Assembly (NCBI RefSeq): GCF_027942865.1
Contig: NC_134510.1
Location: 31,177,663-31,241,662, forward strand
Direction: 5' to 3'
Source of the DNA: Odontesthes bonariensis
Taxonomy: Eukaryota; Chordata; Actinopteri; Atheriniformes; Atherinopsidae
DNA length: 64,000 nt
Under the pieces are notes generated by a model. It ran no database searches. It was not told the origin of the DNA and saw nothing but the letters and a program-made list of their open reading frames with translations. Shown in pieces: positions 22,304 to 32,238 of this stretch (its first letter is position 1; each line of letters opens with the position of its first letter). The position numbers were made by a program, and so were the translations under genes.

Positions 22304-25254
22304 ATTGCCTGCCAGTCTTTTAACTAAAGATTTTAATATAATCTAGTGTCCTAAATGTACAGTATATACAATTTAAACAGCTTTCTGAGACCTGAAATTT
22401 GAAATGAATTAAGTAACAAAATAAAAATTTAAGAATGAATGACCAGCTCAAAAACAAAACGTTACATCTTTAAAGGAAAGCATGACTGTAGCCTGGAAGA
22501 TATAATATGAACGATAATGAGCAATTGAAAGATTAATTAAGACCAGAGCACATGATTCAAATACAGTAAAATGCACTTGAAATTGTTACTATGGTGAAAG
22601 TTGTTGTTTGCTTAATTAGAGGTAACAGGCAAGATGCGAACATCACGTCCATTTCTTGAAAAGCTTCATCTAAACAGCATCATGCTGAAGACTCTGTTCT
22701 GTTTAGTCACATTTTTTAGAAATAAAACATTGATATTTAAACAAATGAAAAAACAAAAGATATATCAGTAAAGCCAGCATATGACCAAAACCTAGAAGAG
22801 ATTGATGTTTAACACATACTCTTCAAGAGGTCCAGCGGTTTAGATGTATTATCCTCTGCATCGATTTTGCTGATGTCATCTGGGCAGGAGATCTCCACAT
22901 TGGACTGGTCCAGGCACACAGTGCAGTTCTTAGTGGGCGGATGGGTCTCAGAACATGCTTCAAATGAATCTTTGAGGCCTCTCTCGTAACGTAGATTGTC
23001 ATCACTAAATATTTTTATGAGATTTTGGCATCTTTTATCCGAGCAGGTAAAACAATTACCAGCTGGCAGTACTGGTACCAGGGCAGAGAAAAACATAAAT
23101 GAGAAGCTTAACAGAGGTAAACAACTGAATTAATCTTGGGTGTAAACACATTTCATATGGCTGCAAGTACCAACAGAAGGAAAATATGAAGTCAAATCTA
23201 TATTAAAAAAATCATGTTATTCACAATTCAGTTTAGTTCCCAGTGAAAAAAATCTATCGTACATATTAACTAGCTTTTAATATAAAACATACCAGCAGAT
23301 GCAGAAGAGACGTCCACCAGGCTAGTTGCCACTAACAAGCCAAGGCACACTGGAAAAGCAGAAAGGAAAAACAGGTCCATGAGATGGTTATTAATTCTTG
23401 CAGGTCTGACCTGATATGGAGATATCCTGAGAAATACATGAACAGTAATCACTTTACAGTTCTGCTGATGGGAAAATAACAGAATCTGATGACTAATCTA
23501 TCTTGACTATCGTGATAAGTTTTGATATCAATAATAATTACTAATGTTATAATAATAAAGTTAATGACAACGATAACTATTATCATTACTATTGTTCTTA
23601 ATATTATTATCATTTCCTTCTTTCTGGGCATTGATTCCATACAATATTTGAACTGTGAAGTTATATTGACAGTGTCGTAATAAACTACTTTATATTAACA
23701 AGTCTATCTAATATTCTTCCTCCTTATTTATGTAAATGTAAAAATTAAAAAAATGTGTCAATATAATTTAGTCAGCTCAACACCATCATTAGAATTGCCT
23801 GGGTAAATGACTATATAATCCAATTTAAATATTTCTAATGTTAAAAAAAACGGTCAATTTGCATTAAAAGTTTATCGCGGACATAGAGTGTATATAATGT
23901 GAATTTAACTATTTATATATTTAAGACTAAAAGCAAAGAAAATATGAAATGTTTTCTAAATGTATTTGTATATACAATTTTTAATTCATACGGAAATTAT
24001 CTTAGTAATATCATTTGTTATTACCGGCAGCAGCTCCATAACTGTAGTTTTTTCTCCTCTTTCTTTGTCCTTGAGCATTTGCTGGTTCCTTTAGTGATTC
24101 CATCTTAGAGTCCACGATGCAGTGATCTCTTCCTGCCTTCTCTTCATCTGCCTCTGTAATGGCTGCTGTTTCAGATAAAGGCATAGCTGCTTCTTCTTTG
24201 CTTTTTTTTACTGGTGGCATCAGTGGAGGCTTTGGTGGAGGGTTGTTTTCTTGTGCCTTCGCTAAACCGTCTGGTCTAAAAGACACTTTTCCAGCAAACA
24301 CACTCTGTGTCTCAGACATTTTCTCCTCCGATGGCTCATAGATGTCTTGTTCAACCTTTGGAATGGGCCTCACACAAAATCCTGTCTCTGCTACTGGCAG
24401 AGCCGGTTCAGCCATTACCTCGTAGGTATTACTGATCTTGTGCCTCATGTTGGTAGAGAGACCTTCATCACTGTAACATCAAAAAGTGAGGCTTTCTTTA
24501 CAAAATGCAAATCCCATTTTTTTTGTTTTACAAAGGATTTTAATAACTGCTGGTAATTCAAACTAAATAAATGTAAAATCATTTAAAACAGATTATCAAA
24601 TCTGACTGTAAACAAGTGCAATGAACAAAGATCCAAAAGGTTTCAGGCATCAGTGGTTGAGAGTAACGTTACACAACATTCAGATCATTTTGACTAATAT
24701 GTTTAAAAATAGCTTTACAACAGAAATGGGAGTACGTACCCGCTCTCCTGTGGGCATTCGCCACCTTCAAGATTGAAACAAAGTTAACGATAGTTTTCAT
24801 GGACAGGCACATGATTGTGTAATTTCTAAGATTTATCTATGTCACAAAGCCATTTTAGTCAAATGTTACTTTGTTGATGCCTGCATCTTGGAAGAAATGC
24901 AGGAGTTAGATAAGAGCTTTGCAACAGGAACACGACAAGTCGTTGTGAATGCCATTGCATCAGCAACACGTGTTAATCATATTTAATAGTGCGGCGCAAT
25001 ATCTGCTGCAAAAATCTTAATAAAACAATTTATTTGGCTAAAAGGCTTTCCAAAGTGGACGTAATGTTTGGTTAAGCCGAATGAGTTCAAACCTCAGACA
25101 CATCCTGTCAAAGCCGGTTTTTTTAGGCTTGAAATGAATGAAAGAGTATCACATCATAAAACGTTCTTATTGCACACAATTAAACCGTGAAATCTAAACG
25201 AACAAACTTACTTTGAGACTGAGAATCGGCAAAATCTTCAGGTATGAAAGCCAT
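20400..25254 (-). CDS. Unrecognised membrane protein gene, about 8 exons
   Basis: Eight pieces with good splice sites join without frame conflict to 951 nt (about 316 residues). Residues 1-171 look cytosolic: Y39 in NTYEVM, Y67 in DIYEPS, a PPPKPPLMPP proline run and a basic KRRK at about 160. Then a hydrophobic stretch (about 172-185), a Cys-rich part with eight cysteines (197, 200, 205, 230, 240, 243, 253, 277) and two N-glycosylation sequons (N239, N265), and a second hydrophobic stretch (about 294-310) close to the C-terminus. Read as one protein it is two-pass with both ends inside. Alternatively the part from 23380 down is its own signal-peptide-led type I protein. I do not recognise the family; a leukocyte receptor or adaptor is only a guess from the tyrosine and Cys features. 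Confidence 0.5.
20625..20665 (-). CDS. Unknown gene, exon 7 (hydrophobic segment)
   Basis: 41 nt between TTTTGCAG and GATT|GTAAGT. Encodes SLFLVMVVALLISI, a likely membrane segment. Phase 1 in, phase 0 out. Confidence 0.5.
21897..21950 (-). CDS. Unknown gene, exon 6 (stalk)
   Basis: 54 nt between GGCTTTAG and GGCA|GTAAGT. Encodes SKCRQISYPGNYGATTGG, a short G/Y-rich stalk with the eighth cysteine, right before the hydrophobic exon. Symmetric phase 1-1. Confidence 0.5.
22232..22302. repeat. (TA)n microsatellite with TATACA interruptions
   Basis: About 70 bp of near-pure TA in an intron of the unknown gene; self-complementary and likely length-variable. Confidence 0.9.
22820..23071 (-). CDS. 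Unknown gene, exon 5 (Cys-rich ectodomain)
   Basis: 252 nt between TGGTACCAG and AAGA|GTATGT, an open frame throughout. Encodes VLPAGNCFTCSDKRCQNL, then SFEACSETHPPTKNCTVCLD, VEISCPDD and DNTSKPLDLLK. Seven cysteines, two sequons (NCT, NTS). The CxxC-x4-C pattern does not match any fold I can name with confidence. Symmetric phase 1-1. Confidence 0.6.
23293..23349 (-). CDS. Unknown gene, exon 4 (hydrophobic / signal-like)
   Basis: 57 nt between CTTTTCCAG and GCTG|GTATGT, encoding VCLGLLVATSLVDVSSASA. If the frame is followed upstream through the acceptor to an ATG at 23380, it begins MDLFFLSAFP and the whole reads as a classical signal peptide ending in an AxA-type cleavage site. Either exon 4 of a long gene or exon 1 of a shorter one. 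Confidence 0.5.
24025..24470 (-). CDS. Unknown gene, exon 3 (Tyr- and Pro-containing cytosolic part)
   Basis: 446 nt, GTTACAG acceptor and GCCG|GTAATA donor. Encodes DEGLSTNMRHKISNTYEVM, FCVRPIPKVEQDIYEPSEE, PPPKPPLMPPVKKSKEE and QRKRRKNYSYGAAA. Two tyrosines in acidic/hydrophobic settings and a polyproline run suggest SH2/SH3 ligands. Open throughout; reading past the donor meets a stop after three codons (NNK). Confidence 0.6.
24740..24764 (-). CDS. Unknown gene, exon 2 (25-nt microexon)
   Basis: Between CTTGAAG and GCGG|GTACGT, giving SGECPQESG in frame with the exons either side (phase 1 in, phase 2 out). Very short, so supported mainly by phase and splice sites. Confidence 0.4.
25212..25254 (-). 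CDS. Unknown gene, exon 1 (start)
   Basis: ATG at 25254-25252 in an AGCAATGG context, codons MAFIPEDFADSQSQ, donor CAAA|GTAAGT. Phase 1 out, fitting exon 2. An alternative first exon near 26.67 kb has the same phase. Confidence 0.5.
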
Positions 25255-27150
25255 TGCTGTTAGAGTAAACTGCTGCTGCTGTTGAAAATCTGATCTCATA
25301 GCCTACCAGGAAATGTGTTCAACTTCCTCTACAATCTAGACTGTATCAGTGTTAGACCTCCACCTGGTGGACAAAGCTTTTCAAACTTTTCCCTAAGAGT
25401 TTATAATATTTCTATAGACAAATGCAAACAACATGGGATACCGCATGTTTAATCTGTTTCTTTCATCTTTACTCAACCAAAAGAAAGATATTATCAATCT
25501 GATTTCATTTCTCCAGAGGTCAAAGGAATGCTGCAAATTATCACATGCTGCTATTAAAATGTGTCTTGTTTATCATTACTGTAAATACACAACATGAATT
25601 GAACTTTTTTTTTTAACTGTCTCCCTAGTTCTTCTGAGAAAGTGACCAGCGAAGCATGGTGAACGCTGAACTTCCTGATTCTTCATTTTATGACGCTGTC
25701 CTGACCGCTTCCATTTTCCATGCTCAGCTGCAGCTCTCTAATCTGTTACATCTTTCAGTTACCTGCTCTTTTTTTGTTTCTTAATGGCTCAGTTGTTTTT
25801 CTCTTTCCTCTCTCATCTCATACGGCTACCCGCAATGAATGTAGTGTTGTTGTAGGTTTCCCTCTTTGTTGTCGACAATCCTTCTCAAAGAGAATACGGG
25901 TTTTACTTTATAATACTGTAAGGTTTTGACCTTAGTATGTAAAGTACCTTGTTAGATATTATCTAACACAATATTAATAAAATTCAGTATGACTGAATGA
26001 AGTAGTGAATCAATTAAATCAAGTAGTAAATCAATCATAAACAGCTATAATTAGTGCATAAAGCTCTACAAAAGGCAGTAAATCGAACAGCCAAAACGTT
26101 AAGGCATTAATGAATCCGTAATAATGATCCAGAGGCATATTTCATTCCAAAATTTAGCTTAATAATTACTTACATGTCTCTTTTGACAGTCAATCCACTG
26201 ATTAGTTGAACTGTTTCTTTTTATACATTTTGGATTTTTTAGCATTCCCAATTTTGTCTATGAATAATATTTTGACAGCCACAGATTTCTCACAAAAAAT
26301 ATGCAGTCATGTTACAACATCTGTTAATAGTGACAAGATGTAATAAAAATGTAATTAAACATCATTATTGGCCATATGATCCTTATTTCTTGAAGTTAAA
26401 CATCAGCAACAGTGTGCTAAAAGTGAAAGAATTCCCACAGAAGGACAGTGTTCCTGTTCATTCATTTTTTTAATCTGACATTTGGCACAGGACTGCTTAT
26501 CACGTTCGACATTTGGCAAAGTCAAGTTTGGTGGTCCAAGGGGTTTGATTATGTAGCTGAGTATTCCCATCCAAACTAATGATGTTTTAAAATACTTTAC
26601 TTTTAATCTTATGCTTCATATTAAGGTCGATTCAGTCAGATTTTTAAAATAAATCTAGTTTTACCTTCAGTGTGCATTTTGGGTCCTCTCTCCTCGCCGC
26701 CGCCTCCACTTGTTCAACTCTTCAAGACTTCAACCTTGCAAACCTTATTATCGAACTAAAAAATTTACTAGTAGACCGATAACTTTACATACTGGTGACC
26801 TGCCCTGGGTTTGCCCTGCTTCTATGGCAATGACTCATGGAAACGGCTCTAGCCCCCATCACCATCACTAAAGAGACCTAGAAAAAAAGCACTGTCTTGT
26901 TGAGTCAAAAGAATTCTGCCTGCTGTCAATTTCAGTATTATAATGACAACCAGTCAAATACATATAATGAGAGGAAAATGAAGGGAAATCCTCTTGCAAA
27001 ATCCATTTTCAGTTTAAATATTGTGCTGGTTTCATGACACAACCTGCTTAAACAAGACAAACATTTGCAGAAACACATATTCTGTGCATATGAAAGTCTC
27101 TTGTAATCACCCACTTTCTTACAGCTCAGATAAGACAAAAAATATTTCAC
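25255..27150. other. Intergenic, no gene body seen
   Basis: AT-rich unique sequence. The only gene-like signals are a possible upstream first exon at 26.66-26.76 kb and a CCACCTGGTGGA palindrome near 25.36 kb. Other open frames lack codon or similarity support. Confidence 0.4.
26665..26760 (-). promoter_or_regulatory. Candidate alternative first exon / promoter of the unknown gene
   Basis: A small GC-rich block (GGCGGCGGCGAGGAGAG on the minus strand) leads to ATG at 26677 in a CAAAATGC context, codons MHTE and donor GAAG|GTAAAA. It leaves phase 1, compatible with exon 2 at 24.76 kb. No transcript evidence. Confidence 0.3.
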
Positions 27151-27152
27151 AA

Positions 27153-27490
27153 AGGGATAGTTCACCTCTTTTGACATGAAGCTGTATGACACCTCATATT
27201 ATCAATATCGTGCATGTACATTTTCTTACCCCCTGCTGCGTCCTGTGAGCCGAATTCCAGCCTCGTTTTGGTGTTGACGAAGGTAGTCCGGCTAGTTGGC
27301 CGGGGGAACAAAAAAAAAAGCGCGTTTTGCTTCAGAACTCACAATCGCTTGGCGCTATTTTCTCTCCCTTCGTATCACTGCGTGCTGCCACCTGCCAACA
27401 GCCGCGCCTGTTACGGTGTTTGCTGCTCGGAAGCAGGGGACTGCTCGGTCTGCACCCTAAAACAGGCGCGGCTGTCGGCGCAATGACTGA
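27153..27490. mobile_element. Probable MITE (GGGATAGTTCACC-type)
   Basis: Begins AAAGGGATAGTTCACC, a common fish MITE terminus, continues with sequence of repeat character and is much more GC-rich than its flanks. A 15-bp inverted repeat (ACAGCCGCGCCTGTT near 27.40 kb and its complement near 27.46 kb) lies at the right side. The matching right terminus is not clear. Confidence 0.4.
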
Positions 27491-28846
27491 GATTCATAAA
27501 AGAAAACCATAGATACTTGTCTCTTTATTAATCAGCTGAAAACACTGACTAAGTACATTTCTGGCTTTGTATGTACACATAGTTTCAGTCATGAAACTAC
27601 ACACAGTTTTATGCATTTTTGCTCTGCATCTGAGTCCATTAGAACACTTTTGATACAGAGGCCATGCTCAATAGGAGTATTCCTACTAAAATGCTCATCG
27701 ACAATACTTACTACTACCAGTAGTAAAAATCAGCTGCTGTTCCCCTCAAGATGATGAAAGAAATTAAATGTATTAGGGACTAAATCAATTAGCCAATCCT
27801 GTTTAGAGCAATTGAGAAAATGAAATTTTACAAGGCCTTATATATATATACATCATGTATATATATATGATGCAAGTTACTTAAAGTACAGACAAATGCC
27901 GCCATAGTACTGTACTTTTACAGAGTACAGAGAACAGACATCTATTGTGTCATTTTCTGTTAAAACCTTTGTGAGCAGCCATGATCAGTTTGGAGGCCAA
28001 AGTTTTTGGTGCTGCTGGTCTGTGGTCCGTTAATCAGAGGTAAAATCTTTTTTAATGACTAGATTAAGCTTTTTTTTAAGCACTAAAGCTTTCTAGCCAT
28101 TTTTGTTGAAAAAGTGTTCATTTCTTGTGGTTTGTGGTGCCTGACCCTAAACTACTTGCGCGACTATCATTTATTGTTTTCTTTTATATTTAGTTTCAAA
28201 GCTACAAATACAATTCCAAATCTTACCACATAAGCAGCCTAAATACAAATTCAAAATTATAAATAGATTACCACTCAAGCAAATGTGTTGTGTTTGCACC
28301 TTCTCCATCCTGTCCACCACCACCGAAACAACCAGCAACATACTGGGCTGCAATGTTCCATCCTCAAATATACGATGAATATGGCCAACATGAAATGCCC
28401 TAAAGCCCGCCTTTTCTCTTTATTTCACCCTGATGTATGTCTCTTTTCCTTTATTTTATATTGTGTTTGCACCTGTTTCTGAGGATGGTGACTGCTGGCT
28501 TAAACTGACTGTGTTTCTTTCGAATAGTCTGTTCCAAATTTCTAACATCAGTAGCTGTTCTAATGCAAATATCTTGCTGGCTGTATGCATAATACAGGAT
28601 ATATAATTTTTATTGTGCATTGGAAGGTTACCATAAGGCAGAAGGTTAAAATAGACTCTGCGAACGACCTGTAAAATATAACCACGTTTTTTGTCAACAA
28701 TAAAAGCTCTTGGAATACCCGAGTGGGAGCAGATCTTGAGTTGCTTGACTTGATTGGCAAAGACAGAAAAGCCTCCTACTTGGGACTTTCCTCTGATATC
28801 AACATTTCTGTAACCGAGCCTCAGGTCTCAGTGATGCAATTTTCTC
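27491..28846. other. Intergenic AT-rich DNA
   Basis: No supported gene. Holds a short (TA)n tract near 27.84-27.87 kb and otherwise unique sequence. Confidence 0.4.
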
Positions 28847-29333
28847 TTAAAGGAGAACTGCGGTATTTTCAACATTAAGCCTCTTTACTGAGTCGTCTGC
28901 AATGTTTTAGAACCCCCCTTATCAAATTTTGTTGCGAAAAGTTGCTTCTGTCGTGTTTTATTTGGCAGCTTGTTCATGCTCGAACTATTTTCTTAGCAGT
29001 GGCGGAGTAATATCAATGAACATCCAGTACAAAATGTCAAATAAAACACGACAGAAGCAAATTTTCGCAACGAAATTTGATATGGATTACCAGTGCACAC
29101 CAGTAACCACTCCGGTGAGTTGATGATTTTGAAAACGGACGTTTATGGTGCTTTTACGGACCTTTTTGGACATGCACCATACTTGCCATTCTGAAGCAGG
29201 TTGAGAAGAATCAAAATTAGGCAAATACCGGAGACAGCGGTAAACATCAAAAAAGCGGCGAGGGGGGTTCTAAAACATTGCAGACGACTCAGAAAAGAGG
29301 CTTAATGTTGAAAATACCGCAGTTTTCCTTTAA
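28847..29333. mobile_element. Complete 479-bp TTAA-flanked MITE with about 70-bp inverted repeats
   Basis: TTAA duplications at 28847-28850 and 29330-29333. The left end starts AGGAGAACTGCGGTATTTTC and the right end is its complement with few mismatches, continuing for about 70 bp to the AACCCCCC stretch. The interior has no transposase frame. A truncated relative sits at 7.2-7.54 kb. TTAA targets point to a piggyBac-type or related transposase in trans. Confidence 0.85.
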
Positions 29334-29659
29334 GTTCTTCAGCCGAATGGCGTCAGCCTGGATCTTGTCGGTCTTGTTTCGTTTCACATCATGACAGAAG
29401 ATGTTTGCTTACGAATCAGTCTTCTGTGAAAAATTCCGAATGTGACGGGGAAACTCCCCGTTGCCACAGATCAATTTGTACACAGATTTTAAGTAACCCA
29501 CTCAGAGAGACCCTCAAAAGTCCCACCGCAATCTGGTGTTCATGTCAAAATGAAAGCCTCTAAATATTGTCTAATTTGACAAACATCTTTTCTATTTTCA
29601 GATTCATATTAGTAAAATAAATAAACAGTTTCCACAGAGCAATTTCACTACAGATTTAA

Positions 29660-29860
29660 AGCAGAACTGAACGCTGACAACTGTTGGTGGAGGAAGCAGC
29701 CAGGTGTGCCACAGCAATCTTGCAAGCCCAGCAAGGCCACTGGATGAAGTGGTATGGCGTGGAACAACGGGAGATCACATGGAGTGACCTGTTGAGCATG
29801 GAAGCAAACAGAATAAGCTTCATCATCAGAGCCATCTGTGTCTTCATCGTTTAGCTGACG
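29660..29860 (+). mobile_element. LINE-like reverse transcriptase fragment
   Basis: A frame reads CATAILQAQQGHWMKWYGVE followed by QREITWSDLLSMEANRISF and IIRA, a conserved C-terminal block found in many fish retroelement RT proteins (QGxWMxWxGVExRxITWxxLWxMExxRISFLIRA as I recall it). A stop follows soon after. Only this block is preserved. Confidence 0.5.
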
Positions 29861-32000
29861 ATGAGGCATTTGAAAGGAAGAAACTGCGGTACGCTGGCAG
29901 CAGAGGCAGATCAGCAAGGTTGAAAGGTGGGAGTGGGTCCAGTGGAAGTGGGTTGCAGGGGCTTTGTGGCTTTCTCCACCATAAGGCTGCCAAAGGACAT
30001 GGGCATCAGAGGGCATGCGCAGCAGAAATTAATCAAAGAACTCTCCACTGTGGCTTAACGAAGCAGTCACTGGTTGTGGCTGAAACGAAAAGACACAGTA
30101 GCCCATTGGCTGTCTTATGGGCTCTCTTATGTATAAGGCTCTATTATTTGTTTGATATTGGATCTATCTCAATAAGAAACCTCCTGTGTCCCTTTAAGAT
30201 CCCAGACTCAGGAATTTGGCCTATTATACACAATTTACGTAGATATATTTCAAGAACAACTTAACACCTCCACTTGAATATGTCTGTTATTTTTTTCTAA
30301 TGTGCCACTGTTGTGTCTTGTTTCGTGACCACTTTTGTGTGCACATGAAATCTAAACCTAAATCATAACAGTTCAAAGGCCATTTGCCTTTATTATGGTT
30401 TTTGCTCTTGAAACCCACAATAACTGTTCAAGATGGTATAATTTAAATGGAGGATCTTTTGCAGCAATAATACATTGCTACTGAAGAAAAATAAATGTAC
30501 TCATAACTGAATATTTATTTTAAAGTTTATCATCCAAAGGGAAGAATCAAATGTGATCAGGAAGTAAACCAAATTTGTGACAGAATAACTCAGGAGGTTG
30601 TGAAACTGCTTGAAGTTTCAAAACTTCTGGGTTCAATTCCCAGTTAGTATCATTGACCTGTATTTGTCAAAAGTCATTAATGCAAGGTGATGCTTTTATT
30701 TGTTTTATAGGTCAAAAATCAAAGTACAGAGGGAAAAGCTTTTGGATTGCACATCCACATATCTGGAAGAATAGCTTAGGCTGTTTGGGGAATGTTTTCA
30801 AGTTCAGAGGTCGTAGGATCAAAGCTTATGTTGCAATGAATTTTCAGGTCCAAAACTGAAAATGCAGATTAAGTGCTCCAAAAACATCTCCAAGTGTGAA
30901 GGGGACGTGATGGCCATAAACCAGCAAATAAAAAGTGTTGCTCGTTCCTCATGATGCATCTGAGCCGCATCACTTCTCGTTACTAAGCCTGATCTTAAAC
31001 ATATATAAAATAAAACATAAGCTGGATTTCTCAATTTTTTAGAATTTGTATCCCCTTACTATAAAGCACAGATGATATCCCACTACAAAGTATTTTCTTT
31101 TGCACGTACTTCTCGTCATGCTTAATTATTTTTTGGTGAATATGGAACACCTTATTTTATCTATAGGCTACTCAAGTTATGGGGGACACAATTTTTGGCC
31201 TTATTCTAATGAAAGCTTGTCCAACACGTGTAAATTTTATACATTCTGTTTTATTGCAAACTGTACAGCCAAGGCCATCATAATTAGCATTCCTGTTTAA
31301 CCTTTGTGAAAAAAAAAGACCATACCTCTCTGTATCCACAAGTGATGAAGCATGATCTTACATACCTGTAAAATAAAAGACTTCATGTTTTAACACACAC
31401 TGTCTTATAGAAAGGTGATACTTTATTTTCTGACAAAGGAAACATAGCCTACAGCTAGAAACGTCTACTACAGTCATCTGAGTAATGTGCAAGATGAAAC
31501 ATGTGATGTTTGAAAACAGTGTGCATCATAGAGAAGAGATACAAATGATGTCAGACTGTTCAAGGAGGTGGAAATTTATATCAGGACTAGAATTTAAAAG
31601 TGTGTTTGTGTGGAAGTGTGGAAACGTGGACTGTATGAAATACTGTGGGCAGTTCTGTCTTGTGTATTTGATATCAAGTGACGCTGAGCCAACCAAAGTC
31701 TCATTATTATTGTATTATGTTATATTGACACACTCCAAGACCGTAGGACTCCTTGTTCCGGACTGACTAGAGTGATTTACTCAACCTACACGATTTTACA
31801 GTCACAATTGTACACGGGTGCGTCACATTCAAAGGTCCGTGTCGAAACAAAAACACGGGTGAACAACTTTATCCTAGACATAACATATTCAGAAAATAAA
31901 AGCATGTATATTACTTGGAGCGTCAAATAATATTTTAAAATATCACAGATGGAACAAGAAACCCTAAACAATCAATTAAAAGGTCGACATTAGCCATTTT
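29861..32000. other. Intergenic, tRNA-like SINE remains
   Basis: No gene supported. Two tRNA-like stretches with box B-like sequence occur at about 30.58-30.65 and 30.77-30.83 kb; the rest is AT-rich. Confidence 0.35.
30584..30650 (+). repeat. tRNA-like sequence, probable SINE head
   Basis: An A-box-like AATAACTCAGGAGGTTG and a box B within CTGGGTTCAATTCCCAG (30627-30643), spaced as in a tRNA. The acceptor stem does not pair well, so it looks SINE-derived rather than a functional tRNA gene. Confidence 0.35.
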
Positions 32001-32138
32001 TTCGGTTTACGTGGGGAAAACGAACCGTAATGTAGCGTATCCACGTCCGTGAGGGACTGCGCGTTCCCGCGGATAGGGGAAACAATTTCTCGCGGGGATA
32101 ACTGCCTTGACACAACACCGGCTTCTTCGGTGAGCGTC

Positions 32139-32152
32139 AGTGCCATGACAAC
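32139..32152 (+). promoter_or_regulatory. RFX X-box-like site at the BBS9 5' end
   Basis: AGTGCCATGACAAC matches 11 of 14 positions of the symmetric X-box GTTGCCATGGCAAC, keeping the inner half-sites. RFX factors control BBSome and other ciliary genes through X-boxes close to the start site. It lies about 90 bp before the donor of the putative first exon. Confidence 0.5.
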
Positions 32153-32159
32153 AGGACGA

Positions 32160-32238
32160 TGGCTCCAAGCAAGAGAATGAGAAATGTGATGTCTGTGTGA
32201 ACGAGGAGTAACAAACGAGGAGCAACGTTTTTGTGACG
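32160..32238 (+). other. bbs9: bbs9 putative non-coding first exon
   Basis: Sequence after the X-box-like site runs to a consensus donor GACG|GTAAGA (exon end 32238). It has no in-frame start leading to the BBS9 protein, which begins in the next exon. The transcription start is not defined; 32160 is nominal. Confidence 0.4.

Noticed and set aside
20400-25254. FXYD, DAP10/DAP12 or TNF-receptor family identity for the unknown gene
   Set aside because: Considered because of the small exons, hydrophobic segments and cysteines, but the diagnostic motifs (PFxYD; transmembrane Asp with YxxM or ITAM; repeated TNFR cysteine modules) are not present.
29648-30016. 122-codon minus-strand frame near 29.8 kb
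   Set aside because: The plus strand at the same place encodes the LINE block QAQQGHWMKWYGVEQREITW, so the minus frame is a shadow.
30627-30643. Functional tRNA gene
   Set aside because: Box B is good but the acceptor and D arms do not pair; SINE remnant is more likely.
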